Origin: Diabrotica undecimpunctata
Lineage: Eukaryota > Arthropoda > Insecta > Coleoptera > Chrysomelidae
DNA: 64,000 bases
Direction of reading: 5' to 3'
Assembly: GCF_040954645.1 (NCBI RefSeq)
Contig: NC_092803.1
Span: forward strand, 124,391,961-124,455,960
A program made the position numbers and the translations under genes. Each line of letters begins with the position of its first letter. Position 1 is the first letter of the stretch. The notes beneath the pieces are model-generated. The model saw only the letters and a list, made by a program, of their open reading frames with translations, had not been told where the DNA came from and ran no database searches. Of the stretch, positions 1-11,363 are shown one piece after another.

Positions 1-3000
1 GCTTTGGCCAAAAATAAAATGATTAAAATTATGATAGATACTGGTTCAGAAAGTACTTTAGTCTCGGAGAATTTTATTTTTAATACATTAAAACTATCAG
101 ATATAATAAAGATTCCAAAAATTAAAATTATTGGTGCAAATAATAAGAAGTTGGGTGAAATTGATAAACTAGCCAATTTTAAAATTAATATTCTTAATAA
201 AGAAATTAATATGCAAGGATTTATTGTCAAGGATTTATGTGTTGATATATTAATGGGAAATGATGAATTGGAAAAGAAGAAAGTAAAGATAGATTTTGAA
301 GAAAAAATGGTAACTTTGGAAGGGCAAATAATTAAATTTATGCAGAAAGATGAGGTAGAAGAAGGAATAAGAGTTGATAGGATATTATTAAAAGAAAATA
401 ATGATGTTTATGAAGAAGAAATGTATTTTGATGATAGGGAAATGTCCCAAAAGAATGTAAAGAATAATTATTGTAGTGAATATTTAAGGAATGGAAATTT
501 TAAGCAGATGGATGCCTACGAGGCGGAGTGCGTAAAATTGGAAGCAAGGAATAATGAGTACATAATGAAGAATAATGTTATTTGTAAAGAAGAAGATATG
601 ATGAAAGATTTAAATTGCCCTGAAGAATATAAATCAATAGTCATTTCCATATTGCAGCAACACAAGGGACTTGTCAATAAAGAAAATAGAATTGCACAGA
701 ATTATATCCATAGTATAAGAGTTAAGGAGGAAAAAGATTTTAAAACAAAATCATACCCAATACCATATAAATACAGAGAAGAAGTAAACAAAACAATTAA
801 TAATATGTTAGAAGATGGGATCATTGAGAAGGCAGACACACGTTTTATTAACCCCATAGTAGTAGTACGAAAAAGATCAGGTGAAATCAGGTTATGTTTG
901 GATGCAAGGAATATTAACAAGATTACTGAAAAGCAATTTGAAGCACCAATGAGTATAGATGGAATATTAGGAAGAATTACAGGAATGTCATTTTTCACTA
1001 AAATCGATTTACAGCATAGTTTCTGGTTAATACCTCTAGAAAGAAAAAGTAGACAGTATACAGGATTTCAGATAGATGGAGTAGTATATCAATTCAAAGT
1101 AGTACCATTTGGACTTCAATCATCTTGCAGTGCTCTATGTAGATGTCTTCATGATATTTTGGATCAATATGAACATTTTGTAATTCACTACATTGATGAT
1201 ATATTAATTTTTTCTAAAACGGCTGAAGATCATGAGAAACACCTAAAAATTATAATAAATAGATTAGACAAAGTTGGACTAAAAATAAATCAAGAAAAAT
1301 GTACATTTTTTCAAAAAGAAGTCATATATCTAGGTTATAAACTTAACACTAAGGGAATCGAAATGGATCCAGAACGGACACAAGTCATTCAGGAATATAA
1401 AACACCACACAATTTAAGAACTTTAAGAGGATTTATTGGAATAATTAATTATTATAAAAGGATGATACCAGATCTAAGTATAAAAGAAATTCCATTACTT
1501 GAACTACTGAGAAAAGGTGTAAAATGGAGATGGGATCAGAGAAGAGAACTAGCATTCCAAGAAATTAAAAACATTTTTCTGTCAAATTTGAAAATATACT
1601 ATCCTGACTACACACAGCCATTCATATTAAGAACAGATGCATCAATAGAGAGATTATCAGGGGTATTATTACAAATACATGATGGGGTTGAATACCCAAT
1701 ACAATTCATTTCAAGAATTACAAAGCCACATGAAAAGGGTTACTCAGTTTCAGAATTAGAACTAGCAAGTATAATACACTGTGTCACAAAATTAAGATTT
1801 TATTTGTTGGGTAATGAATTTACAATAGAAACAGATCACCAAGCTTTAACGTCTATATTAAATAACAAATATGGAAACAGTAGAATACATCGGTGGAGTC
1901 TAATACTTAGTGAATACTGCTTTGAAATCAAATACATTTCTGGAAAATCCAATATAGTGGCAGATGCTTTATCAAGGTTAGAAAATATACCACAAAAAGG
2001 GCAGCGAACAATAAAAATTGGATTAAATCAATTAGTAGAAAGTACTGGATTATTTTCTAAAGAAGAAATTATAAGAGATCAGATCAATTTGAGTGAAAAA
2101 CAAAAAGTCCTTAGGAAAGATGGGGTATATTATAAAATAATAAATGGCATAGAAGTATATGTAATAACTAGAACTTTAGCAAAGAAAATATTGAAAAATT
2201 TACATAACAATTATATGCATATTGGTTCAAGAAAGCTATGGATGCTATTTAGGGACAATTATTTTGCAAAGAATGACATAAGTATAGCAAAAGAAATTAC
2301 TACCCAATGCCCAATATGTCAACTAAACAAAGAAAAGAATTTCAAAAACCAGAACACATATAAATCTAATGTTGTATATGAAAAACTAAATACAGTTTCC
2401 ATGGATTTTATTTCAAATTTAGTTCTCAGTCCAACAGGAAAAAAGCATATACTAGTGATAGTTGATTTATATACAAAATTTATTAAACTATATCCCTGCT
2501 CCAGAACAAATGTTAAAACATTAAAATTATATATTAATCAATTTTTCGAAGAAATAGGACCATTTAGAAATTGCATAATAGATAATGCTACATATTTTAA
2601 CAACCAAAAATTTCGGGCATTTTGTGAGAAAAAGGGAATCAACATTCATTTTACAAGTATCAGACATCCTCAGGCAAATCCTGCAGAAAGATATATTAAA
2701 GAAGTTATAAAATATTTAAGGATACTGTGTCAAAATCAACACGAAACTTGGCAGCAACATATACCACAAGTAGAATATTTTTTAAATAATACACATAATT
2801 TGAATACAGAGGAAGTACCAGAATATTTAATGTTTGGCCATATAGGAAACAGAAAGTGGATTAGTGAATATAATCAGGATATGTTAGAACAAGTAATGCA
2901 GAAAGTGAATAACCGAATTGGTAGGAAAGCTGAAAAATATATCAGAAGACAAAATCGAAATATAAAAAAACCAATCACATTTCAAAAAGGAGACCAAGTG

Positions 3001-3192
3001 TTAATTCGTTCACTTAGAAAAAGTAATGTTAAAGAAAACCGTTGTAAGAAATTACAACCAATGTTTGAAGGTCCATATACAATTGAAAATCAGAATGGAC
3101 TAAATAGTTATGTGTTAATAGATGCAGAGAACAGACTAAGAGGCATATTTCATATCAACGACATTTTTCAATATCATGAAGAGATTGAATAA
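1..3192 (+). CDS. pol: Ty3/gypsy-type Pol polyprotein (protease-RT-RNase H-integrase), 5' end outside the window
   Basis: Encodes the retrotransposon polyprotein that processes, reverse-transcribes and integrates the element. The frame is open to the window edge, so gag and any true start lie outside. Counting from the codon at position 4: the aspartic protease DTG is at residues 12-14; RT has its first catalytic Asp near residue 335 and YIDD at 396-399; RNase H follows with the TDAS and ELELA blocks (about 545-600). Integrase has an HHCC zinc finger (about 735-775) and a catalytic triad at D801, D860 and E895, which gives the usual DX35E spacing. The C-terminal part has a GPYTIE/INDI-type fold end. 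RT-RNase H-integrase order is diagnostic of Ty3/gypsy. No stop or frameshift is visible over 1062 codons, so the copy is young. No envelope frame follows. Confidence 0.93.
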   Translation, partial: ALAKNKMIKIMIDTGSESTLVSENFIFNTLKLSDIIKIPKIKIIGANNKKLGEIDKLANFKINILNKEINMQGFIVKDLCVDILMGNDELEKKKVKIDFEEKMVTLEGQIIKFMQKDEVEEGIRVDRILLKENNDVYEEEMYFDDREMSQKNVKNNYCSEYLRNGNFKQMDAYEAECVKLEARNNEYIMKNNVICKEEDMMKDLNCPEEYKSIVISILQQHKGLVNKENRIAQNYIHSIRVKEEKDFKTKSYPIPYKYREEVNKTINNMLEDGIIEKADTRFINPIVVVRKRSGEIRLCLDARNINKITEKQFEAPMSIDGILGRITGMSFFTKIDLQHSFWLIPLERKSRQYTGFQIDGVVYQFKVVPFGLQSSCSALCRCLHDILDQYEHFVIHYIDDILIFSKTAEDHEKHLKIIINRLDKVGLKINQEKCTFFQKEVIYLGYKLNTKGIEMDPERTQVIQEYKTPHNLRTLRGFIGIINYYKRMIPDLSIKEIPLLELLRKGVKWRWDQRRELAFQEIKNIFLSNLKIYYPDYTQPFILRTDASIERLSGVLLQIHDGVEYPIQFISRITKPHEKGYSVSELELASIIHCVTKLRFYLLGNEFTIETDHQALTSILNNKYGNSRIHRWSLILSEYCFEIKYISGKSNIVADALSRLENIPQKGQRTIKIGLNQLVESTGLFSKEEIIRDQINLSEKQKVLRKDGVYYKIINGIEVYVITRTLAKKILKNLHNNYMHIGSRKLWMLFRDNYFAKNDISIAKEITTQCPICQLNKEKNFKNQNTYKSNVVYEKLNTVSMDFISNLVLSPTGKKHILVIVDLYTKFIKLYPCSRTNVKTLKLYINQFFEEIGPFRNCIIDNATYFNNQKFRAFCEKKGINIHFTSIRHPQANPAERYIKEVIKYLRILCQNQHETWQQHIPQVEYFLNNTHNLNTEEVPEYLMFGHIGNRKWISEYNQDMLEQVMQKVNNRIGRKAEKYIRRQNRNIKKPITFQKGDQVLIRSLRKSNVKENRCKKLQPMFEGPYTIENQNGLNSYVLIDAENRLRGIFHINDIFQYHEEIE

Positions 3193-3743
3193 TGATTTCT
3201 ATACATAACACAAATATAATAACACTAATAACTTACTGATAGATCCATTTCATAGATAGATGGTAGATTTCTTTGTTGTGAATAAATTTGACATCATACT
3301 TGTTGAATTTTGTACATATGGAAATTGTTTGATACCCTAAAAATCATAATTTGGGGTTCGATACTATAATTGCTATAAAAATGTCTTTCTAATATAATAA
3401 AGTGGAAAAACTTACCAATTTATATTGATGAAAGTTATTTTGAATGGAAATAATTCCTAGATTTTGTCTATAAATAAACAGAACACAATATCCATTATAT
3501 TTTTAATTAAGGTTATATTTTATTCTCTCCATTTGACATGACAGTTTGACCATAGAATAGCCGAACTGTGCTCCGTTGTTCTCTGCTTTGACATAGACAG
3601 CGAACAGGGATGTATTTAACACACTTTAAATAATAAAAAAAAAATTGAATTATTAATTTATTAAATTTAATAAGGTATGAGAAAATTAATATTTAAAAAA
3701 ATAATAAGTAAATTATTTATTTTAAATATTATTTTTGGGGTAT
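3193..3743 (+). other. Non-coding 3' region between pol and the LTR
   Basis: About 550 bp of AT-rich DNA with no reading frame. It ends in a G-run (3737-3740) just before the TGTGACG that I take as the LTR start, a weak polypurine tract. I see no env-like frame here. Confidence 0.5.
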
Positions 3744-4275
3744 TGTGACGATTAGGGTTTATAGAAAATAATTTATAAGTTATATACTACATAATATTAG
3801 ATATTTGGTTGTTTTAAATAAGTTATATACTAGAGAATTTAATAAAAATATATTTATGTGAGGGCATTTTTAATAAATTAGCATATAATAATTGTAAAAA
3901 GTTGTATTTTAATATTGTAAATATATATAAGTGAGCCATGTGCTTAGGCAACCAAAAATACTCTCGGAGATTGACAGATATTTATACTCTGAAGTGACGT
4001 TTAAGAATATTTCCGAATATAAAGTGGGTTATAATAATATATTGTTTGAAATGTGTATTTTATTAAATTAGAATGTTAAGTTACTAATTTAATTATATAT
4101 TCTGATCTGAAAAGCCTAAATGTAAACAAAATTATTAATAGAAAAGAATGGAATTCTCTGGATCTCCGGAGATGGCCATGTTTGCGAAATGGTTTGTTCC
4201 AGAAAATTCAGACAAGTAGTTAATAGAACAAAATAGAACATGATATCTTACGAGATGGTTCTAGAAATCCAAAAA

Positions 4276-4285
4276 CATATAAATA
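4276..4285 (+). promoter_or_regulatory. TATA-like box in the LTR
   Basis: CATATAAATA, about 530 bp into the proposed LTR, where a U3/R boundary promoter would be expected. It is followed by a repeated GTTTTTAGTCAGAA region that would form the start of R/U5. Confidence 0.4.
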
Positions 4286-5085
4286 CCCGTGATTTGGATT
4301 CAAGATGGCAGTTTTTGAAAGTTTTTAGTCAGAAAAGTTTTAGATAGTGCAGTCAGAAGAGTTTTTGGCAGTTTTTAGAAGTTTTTAGTCAGAAGTAAGG
4401 CCAGTTAGACACATTTAGTGAAGTAAATTGTTCAGAATTTTCAAGAAGTCAGTCAGAAAAGTTTAGTAAGAAATATGAAAGATTATTTGGAGTCAGAGAA
4501 TCAGGTACAAATAGTCAAATTGTTTAATATAGTGAGTTAAATGAAGATTAAAAATTATGCATATAATTAATGCACATTTATAATTATACACAAATAATTA
4601 TTGAAGATTATAAAAGTATATTGGAAGAAATTAAATTATATTGTGGTTGGAGATTAGTATAAATCAACTTATAATAATTGGATATTGGTATATTGAAAAG
4701 AATAAATATAAATGCTGTTTGCTGGTGGTGTATACATGCTGGTGAAGAAAACTATATATTAAATTGGTAGAAGCTGATAATTGAAAAAAGTAATTTCACA
4801 AAAAAAAACAAGGATAACTGAAGTACGAAGACATTCAGTGGTGATTAGAATCTATATACTTAGTTGAAAACAGTTCATTTAGGCATTCAGTGAAAGAAAG
4901 GTACAAAATTTTGTTAATATAATTTAGTTAGTGTCATAACAATTTCAATTTTGAAGATAGTTTGTTTAAATTTTAGATTGTCTATAGAATTTAATTAGTT
5001 TTTATAAGAATATCAGTTTAAAGATAGTTTATTTTAAATTTACATTGACTAGGTTAGATATATATGTGTGTTTCATAATAGTTAT

Positions 5086-5091
5086 AATAAA
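5086..5091 (+). terminator. Polyadenylation signal near the LTR end
   Basis: AATAAA, 23 bases upstream of the proposed LTR end. Such motifs are frequent by chance in AT-rich DNA; the call rests on its position. Confidence 0.35.
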
Positions 5092-5114
5092 GATAATTTA
5101 AAAAAGTACTTACA

Positions 5115-5209
5115 AGCTAATTCTTTGAGAACCGCGATAAAAACCCTATATATATATATATAATATTAAAAATACTCATTGCTCATCATTCAAACAAAAA
5201 ACACATCAT

Positions 5210-5267
<58 letters not shown>

Positions 5268-5569
5268 CTGTTTTGGATGGGTTGGAGTCAATAATAGGGC
5301 TATTGGTTAACTATTTTTTTATTCTCGAGCTTTCAATTGTGTTTACAATTATTATCAAGAGCTAAAAAAGACAAAATACTTACAAGGTTGAACTAAAAAG
5401 AAAAAAACAATTTTTGTTAACTTACCAAATAAAAATTAGTTTGGTAAGTAAAAATCACTGCTTACATCTTCAAAATATTTAATACAAAAATGTTTTTATC
5501 TAATAAATGTTTCTCTGAAAATTTTTTATAATTTTGAAAACATTTTTTTAATATAAGAATAATTGAATT

Positions 5570-5647
<78 letters not shown>

Positions 5648-6464
5648 CTAAGGAACACTCGAAGAGTGGTGGGTTTTTCGGTCAAAGTGGAGAATTAAAA
5701 GACAAAGAAGGTGACTACTTCATCTACTTATTGAAGACGTTTCGCTTTTTAATTAAGAAACATCATCAGTTCATCTAAAAAGAACAATATGAAAAACCAA
5801 ACATCCATGGAAAAGTTATTATAAGTGTGTTACCTTAAAAAGATATGTAGCAGTCAAAGATATAAAATGTGTAAAGAAGCTTATGATAATGGACATTAAA
5901 TATATTATGTTGTATAGACAATTAATTGGAACTGAATGCAGTTTACAAATCAACTCAACTTAGCACAGCAAAAGACATGTGGTAATGGTAAATGTATATA
6001 AAAAATATGTGAAAAAACTTAAGTAAAAAACATTAATTTACAGAGAACCAAAAAGATCATATTATGATGTACTTCCAACACTATATTATTATTTAAATTT
6101 GAATTTAACTTTAGGTAACATTATTAAAATTGAATTACAGATATTTAAAAAAAAATATAGATATATATAAATAAGTTACCACTCTTAAGCTTCTGAGTCG
6201 CTGTCGGTGAAATGCGACCAGCATTTAGGTACCACGCCGAACGAGAAAAGACAGTGGCCTTGAGGTCAAAATATGACAGAACAGCAAGGAATATTTTAAA
6301 AAGTTAATGTTGTGGCAGAAGAGCCAGCAACAGGTGAAAATTAATTCAACCTCCATCAGTCTAAGGTTCAAAACATTTGGAACTGAGAATAATATAGATT
6401 TTATGAATCTATTTTATTATAAAATTTTATTAAATTATTTGAGCAAAAACAATTATTTAAATAT

Positions 6465-6551
<87 letters not shown>

Positions 6552-7409
6552 GATGTATGATCAGATTTGTTTTATATACAGTTTATACTTATTATAGATT
6601 TTATACATGTATTTAAGATGATCATAATCAAACATTTCAGTAACTTCATGTTTACGTATTTTCAAGGAATAAAAATCACTCATTTGTTTTATTTAAAGGT
6701 ATATCAAATATTGACGTAGATACAACTATAATATTCCTTGCCTGTTTTTTATTCTTGAGGATACTAAATTACTCATAATTATTTTTCAGAAAATATTATT
6801 CGTTGTATTTAATAATAAATTGTGCAGTAACTTATTTCCTGCTAATTAACTGTTCAATAAAATGTTTATAGATCATTTACTTTAACTATACCTCAATATA
6901 ACCCTGTTGATAAACTATTTGTCTTTTATTTTTTTATTATGTATATATTTATTTCATGTGCATGGTGTATCTCTTTCAGACATTGTTATTGATTGATATT
7001 ACGATTTGATTTATTATATAAACAATGTATATGTGGCGAAATATTAAGTGTGTACCGCGTAACCATAATAACTTTTCTCTCACGGTTTAATTTAATTTCG
7101 CGTGATTATCCTAACCGTACCTTACCTATCTCGTTATCTCATTTTATATCTCGTTGGTTTCCTTGTTCCTTTAAAAAAAGAGTGGTGCCGAATTACTTCC
7201 CTTCTCTTTATCTTCTAACTTCTCTTCTCTTTATCTTTAGTACTCCACTAAAGTACTCAACTAATTCTTTGTATTTGAGCTGCAAACAACCCCGACCAAG
7301 ATACGTCTACCAGACTGAAGTCCGAGCCTAGTGCCGTTCCCTGGGTAACTTTTACTCTGTCATTAAAGGGGGTACAATATTCACCCATTTTTCTCTAACG
7401 TGCATTTGT
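5115..7409. repeat. Non-coding region dominated by three (TA)n microsatellites
   Basis: Long perfect or near-perfect (TA)n tracts lie at about 5214-5266, 5574-5647 and 6468-6550. Between them is unique-looking AT-rich DNA with no recognisable protein. A hammerhead-like module lies at 5736-5769 (separate entry). The frames at 6307-6597 and 6993-7331 are either translated TA repeat (IYIYIY) or low-complexity sequence that resembles no protein I recognise. Confidence 0.7.
5736..5769 (-). ncRNA. Hammerhead-ribozyme-like core, Penelope-type (candidate)
   Basis: On the minus strand the sequence reads CTGATGAT, then a 7-bp stem with one mismatch closed by a 4-nt AATT loop, then GAAACGTC. This matches the hammerhead order CUGANGA - stem II - GAAA, except for one extra base between CUGANGA and the stem. 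Penelope-like retroelements are known to carry hammerhead motifs in their terminal repeats. Stems I and III are not established, so activity is inference. Confidence 0.35.
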
Positions 7410-7755
7410 CTCATTGCTACCATATGCCTTATTTAAGTCGATGAAGATCATATGTGTTTTAATATTTTTCTCTTTGATCTTTTCTATCACCTGTCTCATA
7501 ATAAATATATTATCTAGACTCGATCTGGCTTTTCAGAATCCGGCTTATTCTTTGCCATAATGGTCTATGTGTTGTTCTGTTTTTCCTTTTATTACTGTGG
7601 AAAAGATTTTTGACATTGAAGGTATTACACTGGTCCCTCTATTTAGTGACCTATTGTTAGCTTTTTTTTTAAATGGAGGACATGTATGATTAATTCCACT
7701 TCTCTGGAATCTCCTCTCCTGCTTCGATTTTATTGAATAACACTCGTATGAATGG
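7410..7755 (-). pseudogene. RTE-like reverse-transcriptase fragment
   Basis: Reading the minus strand with frameshifts gives recognisable RT blocks in the correct order. First comes a stretch like the pre-catalytic region (SKIFSTVIKGK), then KARSSLDNIFIMRQVIEK, then FIDLNKAYGS, which is RT block A with its catalytic Asp. These resemble the RTE-type non-LTR RT consensus. Several stops and frame changes are present and the YADD block is missing. It lies about 200 bp from an endonuclease fragment on the opposite strand, so the two are separate insertions or one rearranged copy. Confidence 0.6.
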
Positions 7756-7944
7756 TACCGTCAAATTTTCCTACGTAAGAAAAATTTAATCACTTAGTAT
7801 GTGATAAGTTATGAATGATGAGTCCCAATAATTGTACCCTCCAAACTGAATAACTGTACGATTGGATTTGATACTTGTGACTACAGAATAATATCCATTA
7901 GAATTCGCATATCCACCCATATTCTACATGTTATACAAATGCAT

Positions 7945-8245
7945 ATGACATTGACAGGTAGTATGGGCGTCTAGAAGAAACTATTAGCGCTATCTCTAAT
8001 CGAGAATTAGTCACAATCCTAGGAGATTTTAACGCAAAGTAGGGCCATTCAACGAAAACATTGAAGGAGTGTTGGATAACAATGGTTTGAGGCAGAGAAA
8101 TTTAAGAGGTACCAGTCTTGTGAAGTTCTGTGTAATGCATCAACACGTTTTATTAGCATTGCTTAAATTGTAAACGTGGCATAGCCCAGATTAACGAACA
8201 GAAAATCAAATAGATTACATTCTAATAAGATCAAGATGAAAATCT
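7945..8245 (+). pseudogene. Apurinic-type endonuclease (EEP) fragment of an RTE-like LINE
   Basis: Plus-strand frames contain LEETISAISNRELVTILGDF followed by NAK, matching the GDFNAK block of LINE endonucleases, and further on a decayed version of the TWTSPDGRxxNQIDYILI block (SPD, then ENQIDYILI, around 8190-8225). At least three frame changes and several stops show it is dead. It is probably one more 5' fragment of the RTE-like family whose RT fragments occur elsewhere in the window. Confidence 0.6.
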
Positions 8246-9708
8246 TCATCCATTGACTAAAGACTAAAGCATACCAGGGCGCAGATTGTGGAAGTGATCA
8301 ACTCCTAGAATTAAATATCCGAACTCGTTTTAAAGTCCTTAAAAGGAGATCCCTAAGAAGAATCGTTACTTAACTTCTCAAAAATTAGTCAGTAATTTAA
8401 ATTTTATTTTTTCTATTGTTTAATTTTTCGAATGTTTTTTGCATTACTTATTAGTTTTTTTAGCTTACTTATTCAAATAAACGATTTCTGTTGTTAATAT
8501 TTATTTTATTCCGATTTAAATCACTAAACACTACATAATTTACACCTACAGATTTTTTTGAAGAGAAGTGTATAATCTGGCCGTTGTTTATATCTCTGCT
8601 ACTAGCATAATTTAACGCTAATTCCTTTTCTTATACTACTAGATATTTCTATTTACATGTATTTACAATATATATTTTTATTTCTATAAAGAAACTGCAG
8701 TATTATCGATTTGGGTCGATTAGACTTTAATCACTTTTTGCAAAACTGCTTCCTAAGGGAGATGGCTCTCTTTAAAGATGGCGATCAAATGTCGGCTTCT
8801 TTTAAATTTCTTGATAATTGTTAGCGTTTAAGTGGTAATGACTTGCACATTTATAGTATATGTATAAATGATTTTATCGTAATACCGATGCAATGAACGA
8901 GATGAAATACTAGATATGGATAAATTTCTGTAAGAATTTTTTGGCTTCGCCACTGAGTGTTAAATATTTTTTTCCGTAAATAATAATCCTATTAGGCAGC
9001 TGTTCTCCAAACTTTGCTTAGAATATGCAGTTATAATTTGAATACAGTAACAGTGTGATCTTAGGCACCATAGGGTGTGGACGCCGCTTTTAATTAGTTT
9101 AGAGTAATCACTCTCACCTATTTTTGTTATAGTATGAGGTTAGACTTCAACCATAGAGCGTTCCATGTTAAGAAAATAACATTGCGGAGATAGGACCATG
9201 TATTTCTTATGGACGATAGAAGCGCAGCGATGGCAGGATGAACACAAGCCCGATTCAGGGTTGTATTATTTGTATTTTGGTTTGCACAGACATGAATTAA
9301 AATTATTAATGTTTTTTAACGTAATTGACCAAAAATGCCCATTCGAAAAAAGAGATGAAAAGTAGGGAAAATAATTTTAATTAAATAAATAGTATTTACA
9401 AAAGATAATATTATTTTATATTATTTTAATTCTAGTAACGACAGTTTATTTATTTTTCGGTGAGAATACCATATGCCATTAATCATGGAAATCAGTAGAA
9501 AATATTTCTTAGCTAAATCATGCATTTTGCCGGCTATTGAAAGATAAGCAATTAAACGGACCGCTTTGCATATATCTAATTACTAATTGCAACTTAAAAT
9601 ATTACGGTGTGCGTATGTCAGCGATTTTATGTCGTTCTCTGACTACATAATGATAATAAGGCTTTGCGGTTCTTTAGTAGTTATTGTGACTTTACAATTA
9701 AATGTTAA
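8246..9708. other. No recognisable feature
   Basis: About 1.46 kb of AT-rich DNA with no frame over 60 codons that resembles a protein and no obvious terminal repeats. It is likely old, unassignable repeat debris or spacer. Confidence 0.5.
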
Positions 9709-10512
9709 TTGAAAATGAAAATTCAAAAATTAAGCCAAGGGAATATCTTGGACATCCGTGCAAAACAAATTGTTTTAAATTTATTTAATTATTATCTAAA
9801 TTTAAGAAGTGGTGAAAGTGTTAGAAGTTTAACCGATAAAGTAAGTGCTATGTCGGGATTAAGTTTTAGTACTATTTCTAAAATACGCAAAGAAACTGCG
9901 GAAGGAGGACTAAAGCCCATAGAAAACGTACCAAAAGTGGAGTGAAAGGCAGAAAGTTCACTTACGATGCAGTAGTTTGTATGCAGCTACGTGCCATCGT
10001 GCATAGTTTTTTCTTTAAAAATTTACCGCCGAGATTGAACAAAGTTTTTGCACTGGTTAAAAAAGACATAAGATTTAGGAAACATGCCACGCACAACAAT
10101 GTGGAGAATACTCCATGAAATGAACTTTGTTTTCTGCAAACGAGGAGTAAAGTTAATCATGATTGAACGGCCCGATATTCTAAAATGGCATCAGTATTTG
10201 CGTGAGATAAAAAAATTTCGTTCTAAAGGATACACCGTCGTTTATTTGGACGAAACTTGAGTGAATCTTGGACATAGTGTTTCCAAAGAATGGAAGGACC
10301 TCTCAGTGACTTCAACCAGGGATGCGTTTGTTAAGGGGTTGTCAACAAGCCTAAAACAGCCGACACAACAAGGCCCCCGATTTATTATAGTACATGCGGG
10401 TAGCGAATTGGGCTTTGTAGAAGGTGCTGCTTTTTGGTTTTTAGCTAAAAAAACTCAGCGGACTATCATGATGAGACGGATGTTCCTATATTTGGATGAT
10501 GTTATGCAATAA
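9709..10512 (+). pseudogene. DDE_3-type transposase pseudogene (IS630/Tc1-related family with YLDET motif)
   Basis: The first 78 codons form an N-terminal helix-turn-helix-like region (SGLSFSTISKIRKE). A frame change near 9915 then leads into GRKFTYDAVVCMQ and, from about 10084, MPRTTMWRILHEMNF running on to VVYLDET. A single in-frame TGA at 10258-10260 sits exactly where the family has Trp (the ETW block). The same frame then continues through NLGHSVSKEWKDLSV and GPRFIIVHAGS to the end. The first catalytic Asp (YLDE) is present; the second Asp and the Glu are missing because the copy stops early. The family is a repetitive insect transposase group; the call rests on motif similarity only. 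A related HTH fragment lies at 22614-22800. Confidence 0.6.
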
Positions 10513-10989
10513 TGTCCTAACCCACACCTCGTCCGAAATTAAGATTTTGATTGAAATACGTTCCATATTAGGTGTACTACAATAAGCAAAAATGTTTTAA
10601 GCCGATTGGCGCTCTCATAGACATCTAGGAGAAAACATACCAACCCACAAACGCTGTATGTGGCGCATGTATAAATAAGCAAAAGTGTTCTAACCCACCA
10701 GTAGGGATAGATCATTATTGAAAAACTCGCGAGAGATAATAGGTTAGTAACAACAAGCGACCAAACCGATCACAAACTAACAACGAATAGTCGACCAGCG
10801 CGAATAGAGGGGATACAACTGATGCCTGTTTTAATATTTTCTTACTGGCCAACACTGTTTGCCGACGATTTCTGACTAATTTGACTTGTTTGTAGGAACA
10901 GAATTATATTGTTGTGGTTTAGTACAAAACGTGTTTTATAAGAGTTGCAGTTTTTCTTATTTTTACCTGGTTTTTCGGATTATTTAAAG
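10513..10989. other. Spacer and probable untranslated 5' exon region
   Basis: No coding frame. The words TGTCCTAACCCAC (10512-10524) and TGTTCTAACCCAC (10687-10699) repeat in direct orientation and may mark the edge of an unrecognised element. The last part, ending AAAG at 10989, could be a non-coding exon because a good splice donor follows. Confidence 0.35.
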
Positions 10990-11356
10990 GTGAGTAAATT
11001 GTTTTATTTAAAAACATTTAAAACATAAAAGCTGTATTCGTTTTTCTTAAGGTGTAAATAAAAAAATGTGTTTAAATGAATATAAAGTTTTGCAAAAAAA
11101 AGTATGGTTATGGTGTATTAAAATAAATACAAAAAAAATTTAATGGCTTTATTTATATGAGGATATTTTTACTATTTATTTTAGGGATGTTTTAAGGTAT
11201 GCTGTGACGAATTCTATAAAAAACAGGGCTGCCTTTAATATGTTAAACAAATACATGCATATTTAAAAACTATTTTGTGTGTGTATTCGAAAAATGATAA
11301 TAAAAAAGGATATTATATTTAGGTTTTAGACCTTAATAACTAATTGTTTTTTACAG
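10990..11356 (+). other. Putative intron before the 11.4-kb gene
   Basis: The donor AAG|GTGAGT is at 10989/10990 and the acceptor TTTTTTACAG|G ends at 11356. The first ATG of the downstream frame (11364) lies seven bases after the acceptor. Both sites match the consensus well, which argues that the gene was once spliced and transcribed. It is inferred from sequence only. Confidence 0.4.
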
Positions 11357-11363
11357 GAGCAGC

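Larger units (their letters stand above)
3744..5114 (+). repeat. Putative 3' LTR of the gypsy-type element
   Basis: A 1.37-kb segment running from TG (TGTGACG at 3744) to CA (CTTACA ending at 5114). It has no coding content but carries LTR-like signals in the right order: a TATA-like box at 4276-4285 and an AATAAA at 5086-5091, 23 bases before the proposed end. The 5' LTR lies outside the window, so the boundaries cannot be confirmed by matching the two LTRs. Between 4305 and 4480 the words GTTTTTAGTCAGAA and CAGTTTTT recur several times just downstream of the TATA box. Confidence 0.55.

Noticed and set aside
1..5114. Endogenous retrovirus with envelope gene
   Set aside because: The 550 bp between pol and the putative LTR have no reading frame, so nothing supports an env; a Ty3/gypsy retrotransposon is the simpler call.
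6468..6550. Frames rich in IYIYIY or YIYIYI (also at 19199, 51791 and 52731)
   Set aside because: They are translations of (TA)n microsatellites, not proteins.
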